Below are positions 34,429 through 46,485 of a stretch of 46,485 bases of DNA, in pieces; within the stretch, counting starts at the first letter, position 1; the number at the start of each line of letters is the position of its first letter. The notes under the pieces are model-generated. The model searched no databases and was not told where the DNA came from. It saw only the letters and a list, made by a program, of their open reading frames with translations. The translations under genes were made by a program, and so were the position numbers. Source of the stretch: an uncultured Akkermansia sp. GTDB lineage: Bacteria; Verrucomicrobiota; Verrucomicrobiia; Verrucomicrobiales; Akkermansiaceae. Location: the NCBI GenBank assembly GCA_947631275.1, contig CANRKR010000009.1:1-46485 (forward strand). The letters are read 5' to 3'.

Positions 34429-35101
34429 ATCATGAACAAAGAAGCTATGAACGAAGAGGGACGGACTCAATTGCCTGTGGAGGCAAAAATGGACTCGCTG
34501 AAAACTCCCGACGCCGCGGCGGAAATTCCACTTGTGCGTGTGGCGGGAGGAGTGCCGGAAGGGATGCCCGGAACCCTGGGTGGCATGGCGATTCTGCTGA
34601 TGATTATCGGGTTGCTTTGCGAGTTGTATGCCGGCCGCGATGCAGAGGGGAGCTGGCAAAATATGCTGCTGGTGGTCGTGCTTTGCGTACTGGTGAGCGC
34701 TCTCATTTTTGGACACATTATGTTGGCAAAGCGAAGTGGCTCCGGAATTATTTCCGGAAGTATGGTTGCCTTTGCCGGGGTACATGCGGTGCTGTTGCCA
34801 TTACTGTGTATTCTGCCGGAGGTCGTTCTGCGCCCCTGTGTTCCGTTTTTTGGTTTGGTGTATGCTTTGTTGATGCTGTGGTATGGGAGCAACTATGCCA
34901 GCTCGGTGCTGGTGGCAGCGTCCTGTGCTCTCGTGTTTACCAGTGTGTTGGCCATTCCATTTTGCTTGCAACTGGGGCCGTTGGCAGCAGGCGTTATTCT
35001 TCTGCTGATGGGAGCAGGGTTGCTCTACGCGGCGCTTTGGCTTCATCGCCTGCGTACGCGGCGCCTGGCTCGCATCGCCATTGCTCAAAAACGACAGACG
35101 C

Positions 35102-38422
<3,321 letters not shown>

Positions 38423-38693
38423 GCCGCTTTCAGCCGGGAATGGGATAAAGGTTTCTTAGAAGCATTTACTATGAGTTGTTAAGATCGAGGGTAAGGCTTA
38501 GTCTATTCAAAAATTTCCCTAATGAATAGTCATACATGCTTCGAAATCCTGCGGTCGTATCAGAATCCCGAGAGCTATGTTCATCAAGCTTTATGCTTAT
38601 TACTTTCTTAAGATAAACAACTTGATAATACCGTTCGCCCTGCTGCCGGGAACCGTACTCTACTTGTCTCTCATTATTATGTCCGCCCTCTTC
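38423..38693. other. gap between ligA promoter and transporter end, no gene supported
   Basis: An AT-rich stretch of about 270 bases. A + strand open frame of 72 codons begins at 38577 and is hydrophobic at first, but it runs antisense into the transporter gene. No family, ribosome site or clean promoter supports it. No terminator with a T-run was found for the transporter gene. Confidence 0.4.
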
Positions 38694-39671
38694 CTACTGA
38701 TCGGAACATCGGCGCCAGCGGGCAGCAAGTTGGGAGCAGAGCATGAGCTGCACTTGGTGGAATACCATGAGAGGGAGAAGGAGATTGTTGTCTAGCGCGC
38801 CGAAAATGGCGAGCATCATGGGAGCCCCCACGGCGAGGCTTTTCTTCGAACCGCAAAAAAGGGCAGTGATAGTGTCGGATTTATTAAAACGCGCTAGCTT
38901 GCAGCAGAGCCAGATGGAGATTTGGATGGTAATAAGTAGGAGCAGGGAGGCGCCGATGAGTCCGAGCAGGTGATAGGCATCCAGCTTCTGCCAATAGCCC
39001 TGCGCTGTGGCGCCGGAGAAGGAGGTGTACACTACGAGCCAGATGGTGAGACGGTCATTATGCGCAATGAGGGTGCGGTGTGCAGAAGCCCATGCTTTCA
39101 GCTTGTTCTGAACCAGTTGACCCAGAGCGAAGGGAAGCAAAATTTGGTAGCTGATGGTGAGTACAGCGTCCATACCCACATGAACGCCGCATGCGTTGTC
39201 CACAGAAAAGAGAACGCCAACGAGCAAGGGGGTCAGGAATACCCCGAGCAAGCTGGAAACTGAAGCGGAACAGACCGCGGCAGGCACATTCCCTCCCGCA
39301 ACAGCGGTGAAGGCGATGCTGCTCTGCACCGTTGAAGGCAGACAGGCTACGTACAGCAGCCCGGCGAAGAGTCCGGCGCCGACCATTGACTCAAGCATCG
39401 GGGCAAGAAGACTCACAATGAGAGGAAAAAATACGAAGGTGAAAAATGCCACTAACCCTTGCAAGCGCCAGTGCAGAAGACCTTCAATCACCGAGCGACG
39501 CGACAATTTCACACCGTACAGAAAAAACAGCAGCACGATTGCGACCTGAGTGAGACACTCGAAGCCAGCTGCTGCGACGCCACGGCAGGGCAAAAACAGA
39601 CCCAGCAGGATACTGACCACGATGCCGCCGGTGAAAACATCTGGCAGCAGGGTATGGAGGCGCGAAAGCAT
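38694..39671 (-). CDS. SBF-type (bile acid:sodium symporter-like) membrane transporter
   Basis: 325 residues and about nine or ten membrane helices, matching the SBF-like family (YfeH / SLC10A7 type). VVSILLGLFLPCRG near the start, LFFLYGVKLSRRSVIEGLLHWRLQG and ACLPSTVQSSIAFTAVAGGNVPAAVCSASVSSLLGVFLTPLL are characteristic; GSKKSLAVGAPMM is the second crossover region. The substrate is unknown; the bile-acid name is historical. The frame extends 31 codons upstream into topB, but the ATG at 39671 begins just after the topB stop (13-base gap) and gives the expected N-terminus. Probably co-transcribed with topB. Confidence 0.87.
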   Translation of the reverse strand: MLSRLHTLLPDVFTGGIVVSILLGLFLPCRGVAAAGFECLTQVAIVLLFFLYGVKLSRRSVIEGLLHWRLQGLVAFFTFVFFPLIVSLLAPMLESMVGAGLFAGLLYVACLPSTVQSSIAFTAVAGGNVPAAVCSASVSSLLGVFLTPLLVGVLFSVDNACGVHVGMDAVLTISYQILLPFALGQLVQNKLKAWASAHRTLIAHNDRLTIWLVVYTSFSGATAQGYWQKLDAYHLLGLIGASLLLLITIQISIWLCCKLARFNKSDTITALFCGSKKSLAVGAPMMLAIFGALDNNLLLPLMVFHQVQLMLCSQLAARWRRCSDQ

Positions 39672-39684
39672 ACTGACGGGAAAA

Positions 39685-42555
39685 TTACTTGCGCGGCGGG
39701 AATTCGTACGTGACGCGACCACTGCCGGTGTTGAGCACAAGGTAGGCCTCAAATTTCTTCCCACTCTTTCGGCTCACAAAGTCTTTGATCAGCGGACTCT
39801 TGCCTTTTGCCAGCAGCTGGGTGACAATGGAGGCGTTCAGCTTCACCCCGCACATAGTAGCAGCAATGACTAGCGGACGTTGATTTTTTCCGCACGTGAG
39901 ACCCTGCACATGCCACCCGTCCTCTGCTTCCAGCAACTCGTGCTCGCCTTTACCTTTCACCTGCACAACGCCGTGGCTCTTGGCTTGTGAAAGATCGGCT
40001 TGAACCGGAGATTGACGCTCACCGGATGCGTCGACATTCCTTTTCCTTGAGTATGAGACGGATGCTTTCTTCTCACGTGGAGGGAATTCAAAACCAAGAC
40101 CGCCGCGTGTCTCATCCAGCACGAGGTAGGCGTCGAAGGGTTTGTGGGTGCGCAGGGAAACAAACCCAGTGATAAGTTCACTCTTACCTTCTTTGAGAAT
40201 GTTCAGCAGTTGTTCGCGACTCAGGTCGACACCAAGAATATTCTTTCCGACGCTGAATCCTTTTTTCTTGCCTCCCTTGCGTGTGAACTCAGGAATGCTC
40301 CACTGCTTTTCACTTTCGAAGAGCTCAAGCGCTCCACTGTCTTTCACTGGTACCCTGCCGAGACTTGTTTGCTCTGTGCTTTCGGCTTGAGTCGCCGGTT
40401 TTTCATCTTCGAAAAAGAACTCAGTGTGCCATGTCTTCTTCCCTTCCGACGGTGGCAACAGACGAATCCCTGCCCGGAAACCCTTCCCGAATTTGGAGCG
40501 GAAACCATCCATCGGAGGCAGTTCCTTCCTGCTGATGAGCTGTGCCATCTGCTCGTCATCCAAACTCAGACCAGCATACGTGCGGCGCAGCCGGAAGCTG
40601 CACTTCTTGCAGGCAACGCCATCCACGCTGCCAGAAAGCTCTTTCGCATCGCAAACCGGACAGGTGATAGGCAGATTAGATTTTACCCCGTCGCTCATGT
40701 AGTCGCGAACTGCCTTCACGATATCCGATGTGTAGCCGCGGATGTCGCGCATGAATTGCGCGCGTGGTAGTTTGCCTGTCTCCATTTGTTTGAGACGATA
40801 CTCCCAATCTCCTGTCAATTCCGGACTGGAAAGCGCTCCGAGACCTATGCGATTGAGCAAATCAATGAGATCCATCCCGCGTCGCGTAGCAACCAAATCC
40901 TTTCCATCGCGTACAATGTATTCCTGCGTCAGCAGCCCCTCAATGATGGAAGCGCGAGTGGCAGGTGTGCCGAGTCCGCGCTCCTTCATGGCAGAGGCGA
41001 GTTCGTCATCGTCCACAAGCTTGCCGGCATTCTCCATCGCCGTGAGCAACGTGGCTTCGGTATAGGCTGCCGGAGGCTTGGTCTGCTCCTCGTGCACTTC
41101 GGCGTCTTCTGTCTCCGCTTTTTCTCCGGATTCCACGCAACAGAGTTCGTCCTTTTTCTCAGCGCTGTAGAGCAGAGCTCGCCAGCCTGCCTGCAGCTGC
41201 ACGCGACCATGGGTGATGAATACATCCTCCCCAGCGGAGGAGCGAATGGTACTCAGACGTTCCGTATCTTCGAATTCCGCATTCGGCATAAAAACACCCA
41301 GAAAGCGTTGCACCACAAGATTGAAGATGCGTGCAGCATCTCCGTTCAGGCTGACGAGGCGTCCGGTGGGGATGATGGCAAAGTGGTCACTCACTTTACT
41401 GCTATCGAAAATGCGCTTGTTGGGGCGGACTCGGTTGTTATCCAGGATATCCTGAGCAAACCCAGCGTATTCTGTAAGCCCCTTCGCAAGGGTGCGCAGC
41501 GTATCCATCGCCACACGCGGATAGTCATTCGGCAGGAATTTGGAATCCGTACGCGGATAAGTGAGGACCTTGTGGCGTTCGTAGAGTTCCTGAGCCAGCT
41601 GCAGGGTGCGACTCGCAGAAAATCCGAAGCGGTTGCTTGCCTCCTTCTGCAGAGAGGTCAGATCAAAAAGCAAAGGGGGAGGAACGGACACTGGTTTCTT
41701 CTTCTCCTGTACAGCGGCTTCTTTTCCCTTGCAGCGGGCGACGATGGCTGATGCGCGCTCAGCATCCCAAATGCGCTCCCGTGTGAGCTGCGGATTCTTC
41801 TCGTCTTTCTTCCACTTTGGGTCAACCCACTTACCGCTGTATTTCCCATCCTTTACCTTGAATTCCGCGTGCACTTCGTAGTAGGTTTCCGGTTCAAATG
41901 CTAGCGCTTTTTTCTGCCGCTCTGCGAGAATGGCCAATGTCGGAGTCTGTACCCGCCCCGTGGGGGTCACGTGAAATCCCCCGCCCGCGGATTGCAACAC
42001 GGTGAGCGCCCGGGTGCTGTTCAGTCCCACCAGCCAATCTGACTCCGAACGGCAGAGTGCCGCATCAGCCAGTGATTGCATTTCCGCATCCCCTTTGAGC
42101 TGTCCCCACGCCTCAAGAATGGCTTCATCCGTCATGCTTTGCATCCACAGTCGCAGCAGCGGCTTGCGGATGCGTCCGTAACGAACGATGTTGCGAAAGA
42201 TGAGTTCGCCTTCCCGCCCGGCATCGCAAGCATTCACCAGCGAATCCACTTCCTTGCTGCGTGCAAGTTTCAGTATCCGTCGTAAACGATCTGCCGATTT
42301 GGCGATGGGTTCCAGCTCCATCTCCTCTGGCATAACCGGCAAGTATTCCATCTTCCACGGCAGGCTCTTGCCGTCCTTGGTTTGCGGTTTTTTCTGCTCC
42401 AGCAGGTGCCCCACTGCCGAGGTGACGATCAATTTGTCGTTGGAAAAACCTCCGCTTGCTTCATCTTTCCGAAGCTTGCCGTATTTCTTCCCCAGCACGC
42501 GCGCTAAGTCTGCGGCGACGCTCGGTTTCTCTGCGATGATCAGCTGCTTACTCAT
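39685..42555 (-). CDS. topB: type IA DNA topoisomerase III
   Basis: Relaxes and decatenates DNA by single-strand passage. 956 residues. The toprim domain opens LIIAEKPSVAADLA and carries NACDAGREGELIFR, the metal site. Nucleophile Tyr333 lies in LTYPRTDSKFLP. TPTGRVQTPTLAIL and GLGTPATRASIIEGL are type IA motifs. After a Cys4 zinc ribbon (CPVCDAKE ... CKKC), at least two clear copies and one weaker copy of the topoisomerase C-terminal repeat follow, each ending with AYLVL and FEFPPR/YEFPPR-like strands. It is longer than E. coli TopB (653), because of this repeat tail. TopA is not in the window. Confidence 0.94.
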   Translation of the reverse strand: MSKQLIIAEKPSVAADLARVLGKKYGKLRKDEASGGFSNDKLIVTSAVGHLLEQKKPQTKDGKSLPWKMEYLPVMPEEMELEPIAKSADRLRRILKLARSKEVDSLVNACDAGREGELIFRNIVRYGRIRKPLLRLWMQSMTDEAILEAWGQLKGDAEMQSLADAALCRSESDWLVGLNSTRALTVLQSAGGGFHVTPTGRVQTPTLAILAERQKKALAFEPETYYEVHAEFKVKDGKYSGKWVDPKWKKDEKNPQLTRERIWDAERASAIVARCKGKEAAVQEKKKPVSVPPPLLFDLTSLQKEASNRFGFSASRTLQLAQELYERHKVLTYPRTDSKFLPNDYPRVAMDTLRTLAKGLTEYAGFAQDILDNNRVRPNKRIFDSSKVSDHFAIIPTGRLVSLNGDAARIFNLVVQRFLGVFMPNAEFEDTERLSTIRSSAGEDVFITHGRVQLQAGWRALLYSAEKKDELCCVESGEKAETEDAEVHEEQTKPPAAYTEATLLTAMENAGKLVDDDELASAMKERGLGTPATRASIIEGLLTQEYIVRDGKDLVATRRGMDLIDLLNRIGLGALSSPELTGDWEYRLKQMETGKLPRAQFMRDIRGYTSDIVKAVRDYMSDGVKSNLPITCPVCDAKELSGSVDGVACKKCSFRLRRTYAGLSLDDEQMAQLISRKELPPMDGFRSKFGKGFRAGIRLLPPSEGKKTWHTEFFFEDEKPATQAESTEQTSLGRVPVKDSGALELFESEKQWSIPEFTRKGGKKKGFSVGKNILGVDLSREQLLNILKEGKSELITGFVSLRTHKPFDAYLVLDETRGGLGFEFPPREKKASVSYSRKRNVDASGERQSPVQADLSQAKSHGVVQVKGKGEHELLEAEDGWHVQGLTCGKNQRPLVIAATMCGVKLNASIVTQLLAKGKSPLIKDFVSRKSGKKFEAYLVLNTGSGRVTYEFPPRK

Positions 42556-42656
42556 GTTCTTCCAAGGGGATGCCCTTTGCTCTTTCCAGAGAAGACCTAT
42601 CCTGCCCTTTTGTCAAGATACTTCTGCGTCATGAAGAGAGGACTTTCCGGAACAGC

Positions 42657-42690
42657 AAAACGAACCGCTCGTAGTTGAGCGGTTCGTTTT
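42657..42690 (-). terminator. strong terminator of the EF-hand gene
   Basis: A perfect 14-bp stem (42657-42670 with 42677-42690), 6-base loop, with A4 and T4 at the outer ends, so it can work in both directions. It begins 25 bases past the EF-hand stop. Confidence 0.87.
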
Positions 42691-42715
42691 GAAACGCGTA
42701 GTGTGATGCGAAGAA

Positions 42716-43186
42716 TTACTCCTGAGTCGGAGCCGGTGCAGGCGGAGGGCAATCATCCTTCAGTTCGGGCTCGCCGCAGCAAGGAGGAGGGGGTGGAGTG
42801 CAGCAGGGACAGCCGTGGTGGCGTGGTCCGTGCATGGCGGGTCCATGCCCATGGTGGCGAGGGCCGCGGTGCTTGGCAAATTCTTCCTTCATGGCGCTTT
42901 TTTCTTGGTCGTCAAGCTGACCGTCCTTATTCGCGTCGAACTTCTCAAGCATTTTTTTCTCGAATTCTGCTTTGCGTGCCTCGAAGGCGGCCTTCATAGC
43001 AGCTTTTTCCTGCTCGTCGAGCTGACCATCTTTGTTAGCGTCAAATTTGGCCATGATATGCTTGAAGTGCGGGTTACGGCAGGGAGGAGCCGGTTGGGGA
43101 TCCGGAGTCGGTGCCGGAGCAGTGGCTGCTTCCTGAGCCATGATTGACCCAGAAGCGATTATTAGTGTAAGTAGGAGTGATTTCAT
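42716..43186 (-). CDS. secreted EF-hand protein with His/Cys/Pro-rich tail
   Basis: 156 residues. The signal peptide (KSLLLTLIIASGSIMA) should be cut before QEA. Two canonical EF-hand loops occur: D49-E60 (DANKDGQLDEQE) and D84-E95 (DANKDGQLDDQE), each with Asp, Asn, Asp, Gln, Asp, Glu at the calcium-coordinating positions, separated by a charged helix. Residues 106-146 hold clusters of His (HRGPRHHGHGP, HGPRHHG) and Cys (CPCC, PPCCGE), a likely transition-metal or zinc site. The protein is probably periplasmic and binds calcium and possibly another metal; the role is unknown. It is monocistronic with a strong terminator. Confidence 0.85.
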   Translation of the reverse strand: MKSLLLTLIIASGSIMAQEAATAPAPTPDPQPAPPCRNPHFKHIMAKFDANKDGQLDEQEKAAMKAAFEARKAEFEKKMLEKFDANKDGQLDDQEKSAMKEEFAKHRGPRHHGHGPAMHGPRHHGCPCCTPPPPPCCGEPELKDDCPPPAPAPTQE

Positions 43187-43310
43187 GTTAATCTGTGTCT
43201 TGGTTTTCAGGAGGGGAAAACACTTCCTCTCTCCACAATAAAGGAACGAAATATCTTTCTCGCTTTCTACGGACGTCCGGATTTTTTGCTTCCTGTAGAC
43301 AATTTTTTTA
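43187..43310. other. gap upstream of the EF-hand gene
   Basis: Should hold the EF-hand gene's promoter; TATTGT on the - strand near 43242 is a possible -10, without a convincing -35. A 10-bp palindrome CGGACGTCCG lies at 43270-43279. Confidence 0.3.
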
Positions 43311-44429
43311 TTAAAGCAGGGAGAGAATAGCCTCGGCTGCCTGAGCAGCAGAACCTCCCTGTTTTGAGAGACAGGCTACGGCCTTTTGCATCTCATGCAG
43401 CGTCTTTTCTCGCTGTTCAGGAATCATAAGTTTTTCAAGTTCTCGGATGCAGCGCTGTGGGGAGAATTCGTGCTGAATGAGTTCAGTGGTCACTGGCGCA
43501 TCGGCTAAAATATTCACGATGCCGATGAAACGGATGGTAAGTAACAGGCGCCCGAGCAAATAGGTTCCCCACGTTACCTTATAGACCAGCACGAAAGGCA
43601 GGGAGTGAAGCGCGGCTTCAAGTGTAGCGGTGCCGGAGGTGACCAGGGCCACCTCGGCACGATCCATGAGTTCATGGTAGGTGCCGATGCCGATAGGCGG
43701 AAGCTCAGTGTCGGAGAATCCCATCCGTGTGGCAATTTTTCGCATTTGTGCCTCTATACGCAGACTGCTGGCAGATACCTCAAAACGCCAGTCAGAGTGC
43801 TTTTCCCTCGCCATGCGGATGAGCCGCAGGAAAATCGGAAAATGCTTTTCGATTTCACGGGAGCGTGAGCCGGGGAAGAGCCCGATGAGATTTGTCTCTC
43901 GTTTGTTGCTCCTTTTAGTGGCGGCGATGTCATCCGCCAGAGGGTGCCCCACGAATTCCGTACGCAGGCCGGCGTCCTCAAAGTGCTTTTTCTCGAAAGG
44001 GAACGTGCAGAGCATGAGATCCAAATCCCGTGCGAGTTTCGGCAGGCGACTCTTATGCCAGGCCCACACCATCGGCGCGATGAACCACGCAATTTTGATG
44101 CCGAGGCAGCGTTTGCGCACGCGTTCTGCAAGGCGTTGGTTGAAGCCGGGATAGTCGATGAGAATGAGCAGATCCGGCTTGTCTGCAGCGATGCGCTCCT
44201 CCATTGCCTTGAGTTCGCGTAGGAAGAAGCGAGCGTGGCGCAGCACCTCCACCACACCGATGACAGCCGCCTGCTCAGCCCAATCGCGCACTCCTTCTGC
44301 CACGGCATGCATTCTGGTGCCTCCCAAACCGCAGAATTCAATATCCGGCCGCCGCGCAAGGAGCTCCCGCATGAGCAGCGCCCCCTGTTTGTCACCGCTC
44401 TTTTCCCCCGCTATGACATAGACTTTCAT
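43311..44429 (-). CDS. lpxB: lipid-A-disaccharide synthase
   Basis: A family GT19 glycosyltransferase joining UDP-diacylglucosamine and lipid X to make the lipid A disaccharide at the inner membrane. 372 residues, normal length. VIAGEKSGDKQGALLM and FCGLGGTRM at the start, LLILIDYPGFNQRLAE, APMVWAWHKSR, FEKKHFEDAGLRTEFVGHPL, GLFPGSRSREIEKHFPIFL and LVTSGTATLEAALHSLPFVLVYK are all LpxB blocks. It lies 65 bases after aspS on the same strand, with a terminator between, so it probably uses its own promoter, which I could not define. lpxK is 12 kb away rather than linked. Confidence 0.95.
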   Translation of the reverse strand: MKVYVIAGEKSGDKQGALLMRELLARRPDIEFCGLGGTRMHAVAEGVRDWAEQAAVIGVVEVLRHARFFLRELKAMEERIAADKPDLLILIDYPGFNQRLAERVRKRCLGIKIAWFIAPMVWAWHKSRLPKLARDLDLMLCTFPFEKKHFEDAGLRTEFVGHPLADDIAATKRSNKRETNLIGLFPGSRSREIEKHFPIFLRLIRMAREKHSDWRFEVSASSLRIEAQMRKIATRMGFSDTELPPIGIGTYHELMDRAEVALVTSGTATLEAALHSLPFVLVYKVTWGTYLLGRLLLTIRFIGIVNILADAPVTTELIQHEFSPQRCIRELEKLMIPEQREKTLHEMQKAVACLSKQGGSAAQAAEAILSLL

Positions 44430-44477
44430 GGCTTTTCTCAGCGTGGCAGAGGAAAAACAAAGGGAACCGACTTAGGT

Positions 44478-44507
44478 GAAAAAGGAGGGGGAAGTTAATT
44501 CTCCCCC
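44478..44507 (-). terminator. terminator overlapping the aspS stop codon
   Basis: On the - strand: stem of 6 (44507-44502 with 44492-44487), loop of 9 that contains the aspS TAA, then a short CCT and five T residues. The terminator begins inside the coding region. Confidence 0.7.
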
Positions 44508-46345
44508 GGAGAGTCCTCTTTGGCGGTTGCTTCAAGTTTCTGGCGGAGTTTTTCCGGCAGCTTGACCTGAATGTGTATGTCGCGTAGTTGGTTCGGCTCC
44601 GCTGGAGCAGGGGAATCGCTCATGAGATCTGCCCCTCGGTTGTTCTTTGGGAAGGCTATGACTTCGCGAATCGATGAGCAGCCGCCGAGCAACATCACCA
44701 CGCGGTCCAGTCCCAGCGCCAAACCTCCGTGAGGCGGAGCTCCAAAGGAAAAGGCGGAAAGCAGGTGTCCGAACTGCTCCCGAATGGTCGCTTCATCCAG
44801 CCCCAGAGAGCGGAAGGTGGCATCCTGCAAATCGCGCTCGTGGATACGGATGGATCCGCCACCCAGCTCGTTGCCGTTGAGGATAATGTCGTACGCCTCG
44901 GCACACAGATCCGTTGAGATTTCTCCCCGTAACACCTTCTCCACATCCTCCGGCACAGGGCGCGTAAAGGGGTGGTGGATAGCGCAGAAACGTTGTGTTT
45001 CCGCATCCCATCCGAAGAGGGGGAAACGAGTGACCCAGAAGAGGTCCACATCCGTATTGCCCTCGAGCAGTTCCATGTATTCCGCGCATTCCAGGCGCAC
45101 GCGACCAAGAATCGTGCAGCTTTGCTCCCACGGACCTGCAGCGAAGAAAATGCAGTCGCCATCCTCGATATTTAGACGTTTCTTCAGGGCGTTGATTTCG
45201 TCGTCCGAGAGACGCTTTGTAATGGGGCTCTTCCAGCCATCGCGGTCATTGACATCGCGCACCTTGATGTAGGCAAGCCCTTTTGCTCCGGCTTCCACGG
45301 CGGTTTGGGTAAGGGAATCTACCTGCCCGACGGACGGAGAAAAGCCTTTGGCGTTAATAGCTTTCACTACGCCGCTTTCCGCCACCGCAGAAGCAAAGAC
45401 GCGGAAGTCGCTCTTGGCAAAGATGTCTGAACAGTCAGTAAGCTGCATGCCGAAGCGTCGATCCGGTTTGTCAGAACCGAATTGATCCATGGCGTCGTGC
45501 CATGTAACGCGGGGAAAGGGAATGGAGATTTCGCGACCGATGGCTTCACGGAAGACGCGTTGCAGCATTTCTTCCACCCATGCGTAAATGTTTTCCGGGG
45601 TGATGAAGGAAGCCTCAATATCGATTTGCGTGAACTCCGGTTGACGGTCCGCGCGCAAATCCTCGTCGCGGAAGCAACGAGCCACTTGGAAATACTTTTC
45701 CAAACCCGCCACCATGAGCAGCTGCTTGTACTGCTGTGGCGCTTGTGGCAACGCATAAAACGTACCTGGACTCAGTCGACTCGGCACGAGGAAGTCACGT
45801 GCTCCCTCCGGCGTACTTTTGGAGAGGATGGGGGTCTCAATTTCCAGAAATCCCTGCTCATCAAGGTAGTCACGCATGGTCTTGGTGATGCGGTGACGCA
45901 GCATCATGTTGCGCTGCATCTCCGGACGTCGCAGATCCAGGAAACGGTACTTGAGGCGCAGATCTTCGTTTGCCACGTGACGATCCAGTTGGAAAGGCAA
46001 CACTGCTGCGCGGTTCAACACTTTCATCCCGTCCGCTTCTACCTCAATTTCTCCCGTCGCTAAATCCGGGTTTGTGGCATCTATTTCATCCGTCTTCAGC
46101 CTCTCCACCACCCTGCCTTCCACGCAGATGACGCTTTCCACACGTAATGCCTCTGCTTGCTTCACCAGTTCCGTATCCACTTCCGGGTGAAAAACAACCT
46201 GAGTTTTGCCCTCGCGATCCCGCAGGTCGATAAAGATCACGCCCCCGTGGTCACGCACAGTATCGACCCATCCGACGAGCGAGACGCGCTCACCGATGTG
46301 GGATGGACGAAGTTCATTGCAGGTGTGAGTTCTGTACGCGTTCAT
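44495..46345 (-). CDS. aspS: aspartyl-tRNA synthetase
   Basis: A class II synthetase charging tRNA-Asp (or also tRNA-Asn if the organism lacks AsnRS). 616 residues. The N-terminal anticodon-binding OB fold has RTHTCNELR, VGWVDTVRDHGGVIFIDLRDREG. The bacterial-type catalytic core shows FLVPSRLSPGTFYALPQAPQQ, motif 2 FRDEDLRADRQPEFTQID, the GAD insertion and motif 3 GLALGLDRVVMLL. A charged C-terminal extension of about 40 residues is present. The ATG at 46345 is chosen because the promoter covers the ATG 13 codons upstream. Confidence 0.95.
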   Translation of the reverse strand: MNAYRTHTCNELRPSHIGERVSLVGWVDTVRDHGGVIFIDLRDREGKTQVVFHPEVDTELVKQAEALRVESVICVEGRVVERLKTDEIDATNPDLATGEIEVEADGMKVLNRAAVLPFQLDRHVANEDLRLKYRFLDLRRPEMQRNMMLRHRITKTMRDYLDEQGFLEIETPILSKSTPEGARDFLVPSRLSPGTFYALPQAPQQYKQLLMVAGLEKYFQVARCFRDEDLRADRQPEFTQIDIEASFITPENIYAWVEEMLQRVFREAIGREISIPFPRVTWHDAMDQFGSDKPDRRFGMQLTDCSDIFAKSDFRVFASAVAESGVVKAINAKGFSPSVGQVDSLTQTAVEAGAKGLAYIKVRDVNDRDGWKSPITKRLSDDEINALKKRLNIEDGDCIFFAAGPWEQSCTILGRVRLECAEYMELLEGNTDVDLFWVTRFPLFGWDAETQRFCAIHHPFTRPVPEDVEKVLRGEISTDLCAEAYDIILNGNELGGGSIRIHERDLQDATFRSLGLDEATIREQFGHLLSAFSFGAPPHGGLALGLDRVVMLLGGCSSIREVIAFPKNNRGADLMSDSPAPAEPNQLRDIHIQVKLPEKLRQKLEATAKEDSPGEN

Positions 46346-46364
46346 GATAAAAAGTGTGCGCGCA

Positions 46365-46392
46365 AGTTTAGCGCAGTGATGCAAAAAGTCAA
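46365..46392 (-). promoter_or_regulatory. promoter of aspS
   Basis: On the - strand: TTGACT (46392-46387), 16-base spacer, TAAACT (46370-46365). The ATG follows after 19 bases. Confidence 0.65.
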
Positions 46393-46485
46393 GAAGAAGT
46401 GCTCTGCTTCAGGGCAAACGCATTAGAAAATTGGATTCATTTTTGGAAAGGAGGCAGGACGTTCATTTATGCTCTAATTCGTTGC

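Noticed and set aside
38577..38795. 72-codon hydrophobic open frame on the + strand
   Set aside because: Its second half is antisense to the transporter gene and there is no ribosome site or clear promoter; the hydrophobic start could be chance in AT-rich DNA.
40786..41751. 321-codon open frame on the + strand
   Set aside because: Antisense to topB, no recognisable domain.
46402..46485. Purine-rich AAAGGAGG on the + strand near the right edge as the start of another gene
   Set aside because: The ATG downstream is followed almost at once by a stop codon; no gene is supported within the window.

Overview
The window reads as one contiguous stretch of chromosome from a Gram-negative bacterium, most likely a Verrucomicrobiota member close to Akkermansia. 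This placement is an inference. The evidence is lipid A genes (lpxK, lpxB), a giant autotransporter with a C-terminal beta-barrel, a GH109-type Gfo/Idh/MocA glycosidase typical of mucin or host-glycan degraders, several small lipoproteins, and house-keeping genes scattered in short operons. There are no phage genes, insertion sequences, CRISPR arrays, rRNA or recognisable tRNA genes.

Layout. 1-10.2 kb: one 3356-residue type V autotransporter with an N-terminal SGNH hydrolase. 10.3-13.6 kb: a Ddl-like ATP-grasp ligase, then a pair of paralogous membrane-anchored coiled-coil proteins followed by a small lipoprotein. 13.7-16.8 kb: nth and rph forward, then ptsN-like EIIA, secG and panD reversed. 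16.9-18.4 kb: tdh and an HU-type DNA-binding protein, with three phased DnaA-box-like repeats between panD and tdh. 18.6-23.2 kb: rnhC, a SMUG1-type uracil-DNA glycosylase, parA-comF, xerD and a DUF486 membrane protein. 23.4-30.6 kb: a 1233-residue SNF2 ATPase translationally overlapped with a peptide ABC transporter (binding protein and two permeases, no ATPases). 30.7-33.6 kb: lpxK and a secreted GH109-family enzyme. 33.9-35.1 kb: an unknown three-gene envelope operon (two lipoproteins and a six-helix membrane protein). 35.1-38.4 kb: ligA-pfkB. 38.7-42.6 kb: topB and an SBF-type transporter. 42.7-46.3 kb: a secreted EF-hand protein, lpxB and aspS.

Working together. The window is rich in genome-maintenance functions (Nth, SMUG1, RNase HIII, LigA, TopB, XerD, ParA, HU, SNF2) and in envelope functions (autotransporter, LpxK, LpxB, SecG, coiled-coil pair, lipoproteins). 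A recurring regulatory theme is that sigma70-like -35/-10 pairs lie only a few bases upstream of start codons (rph, tdh, smug, parA, secG, lpxK, ligA and others), while Shine-Dalgarno sequences are mostly absent. This suggests widespread leaderless or near-leaderless transcripts, and I used it to choose several start codons.

The least explained parts are the SGNH-autotransporter with its three shrinking passenger modules, the coiled-coil pair with its lipoprotein, the three-gene lipoprotein/membrane operon, the SNF2-Opp coupling and the triple DnaA-box array.
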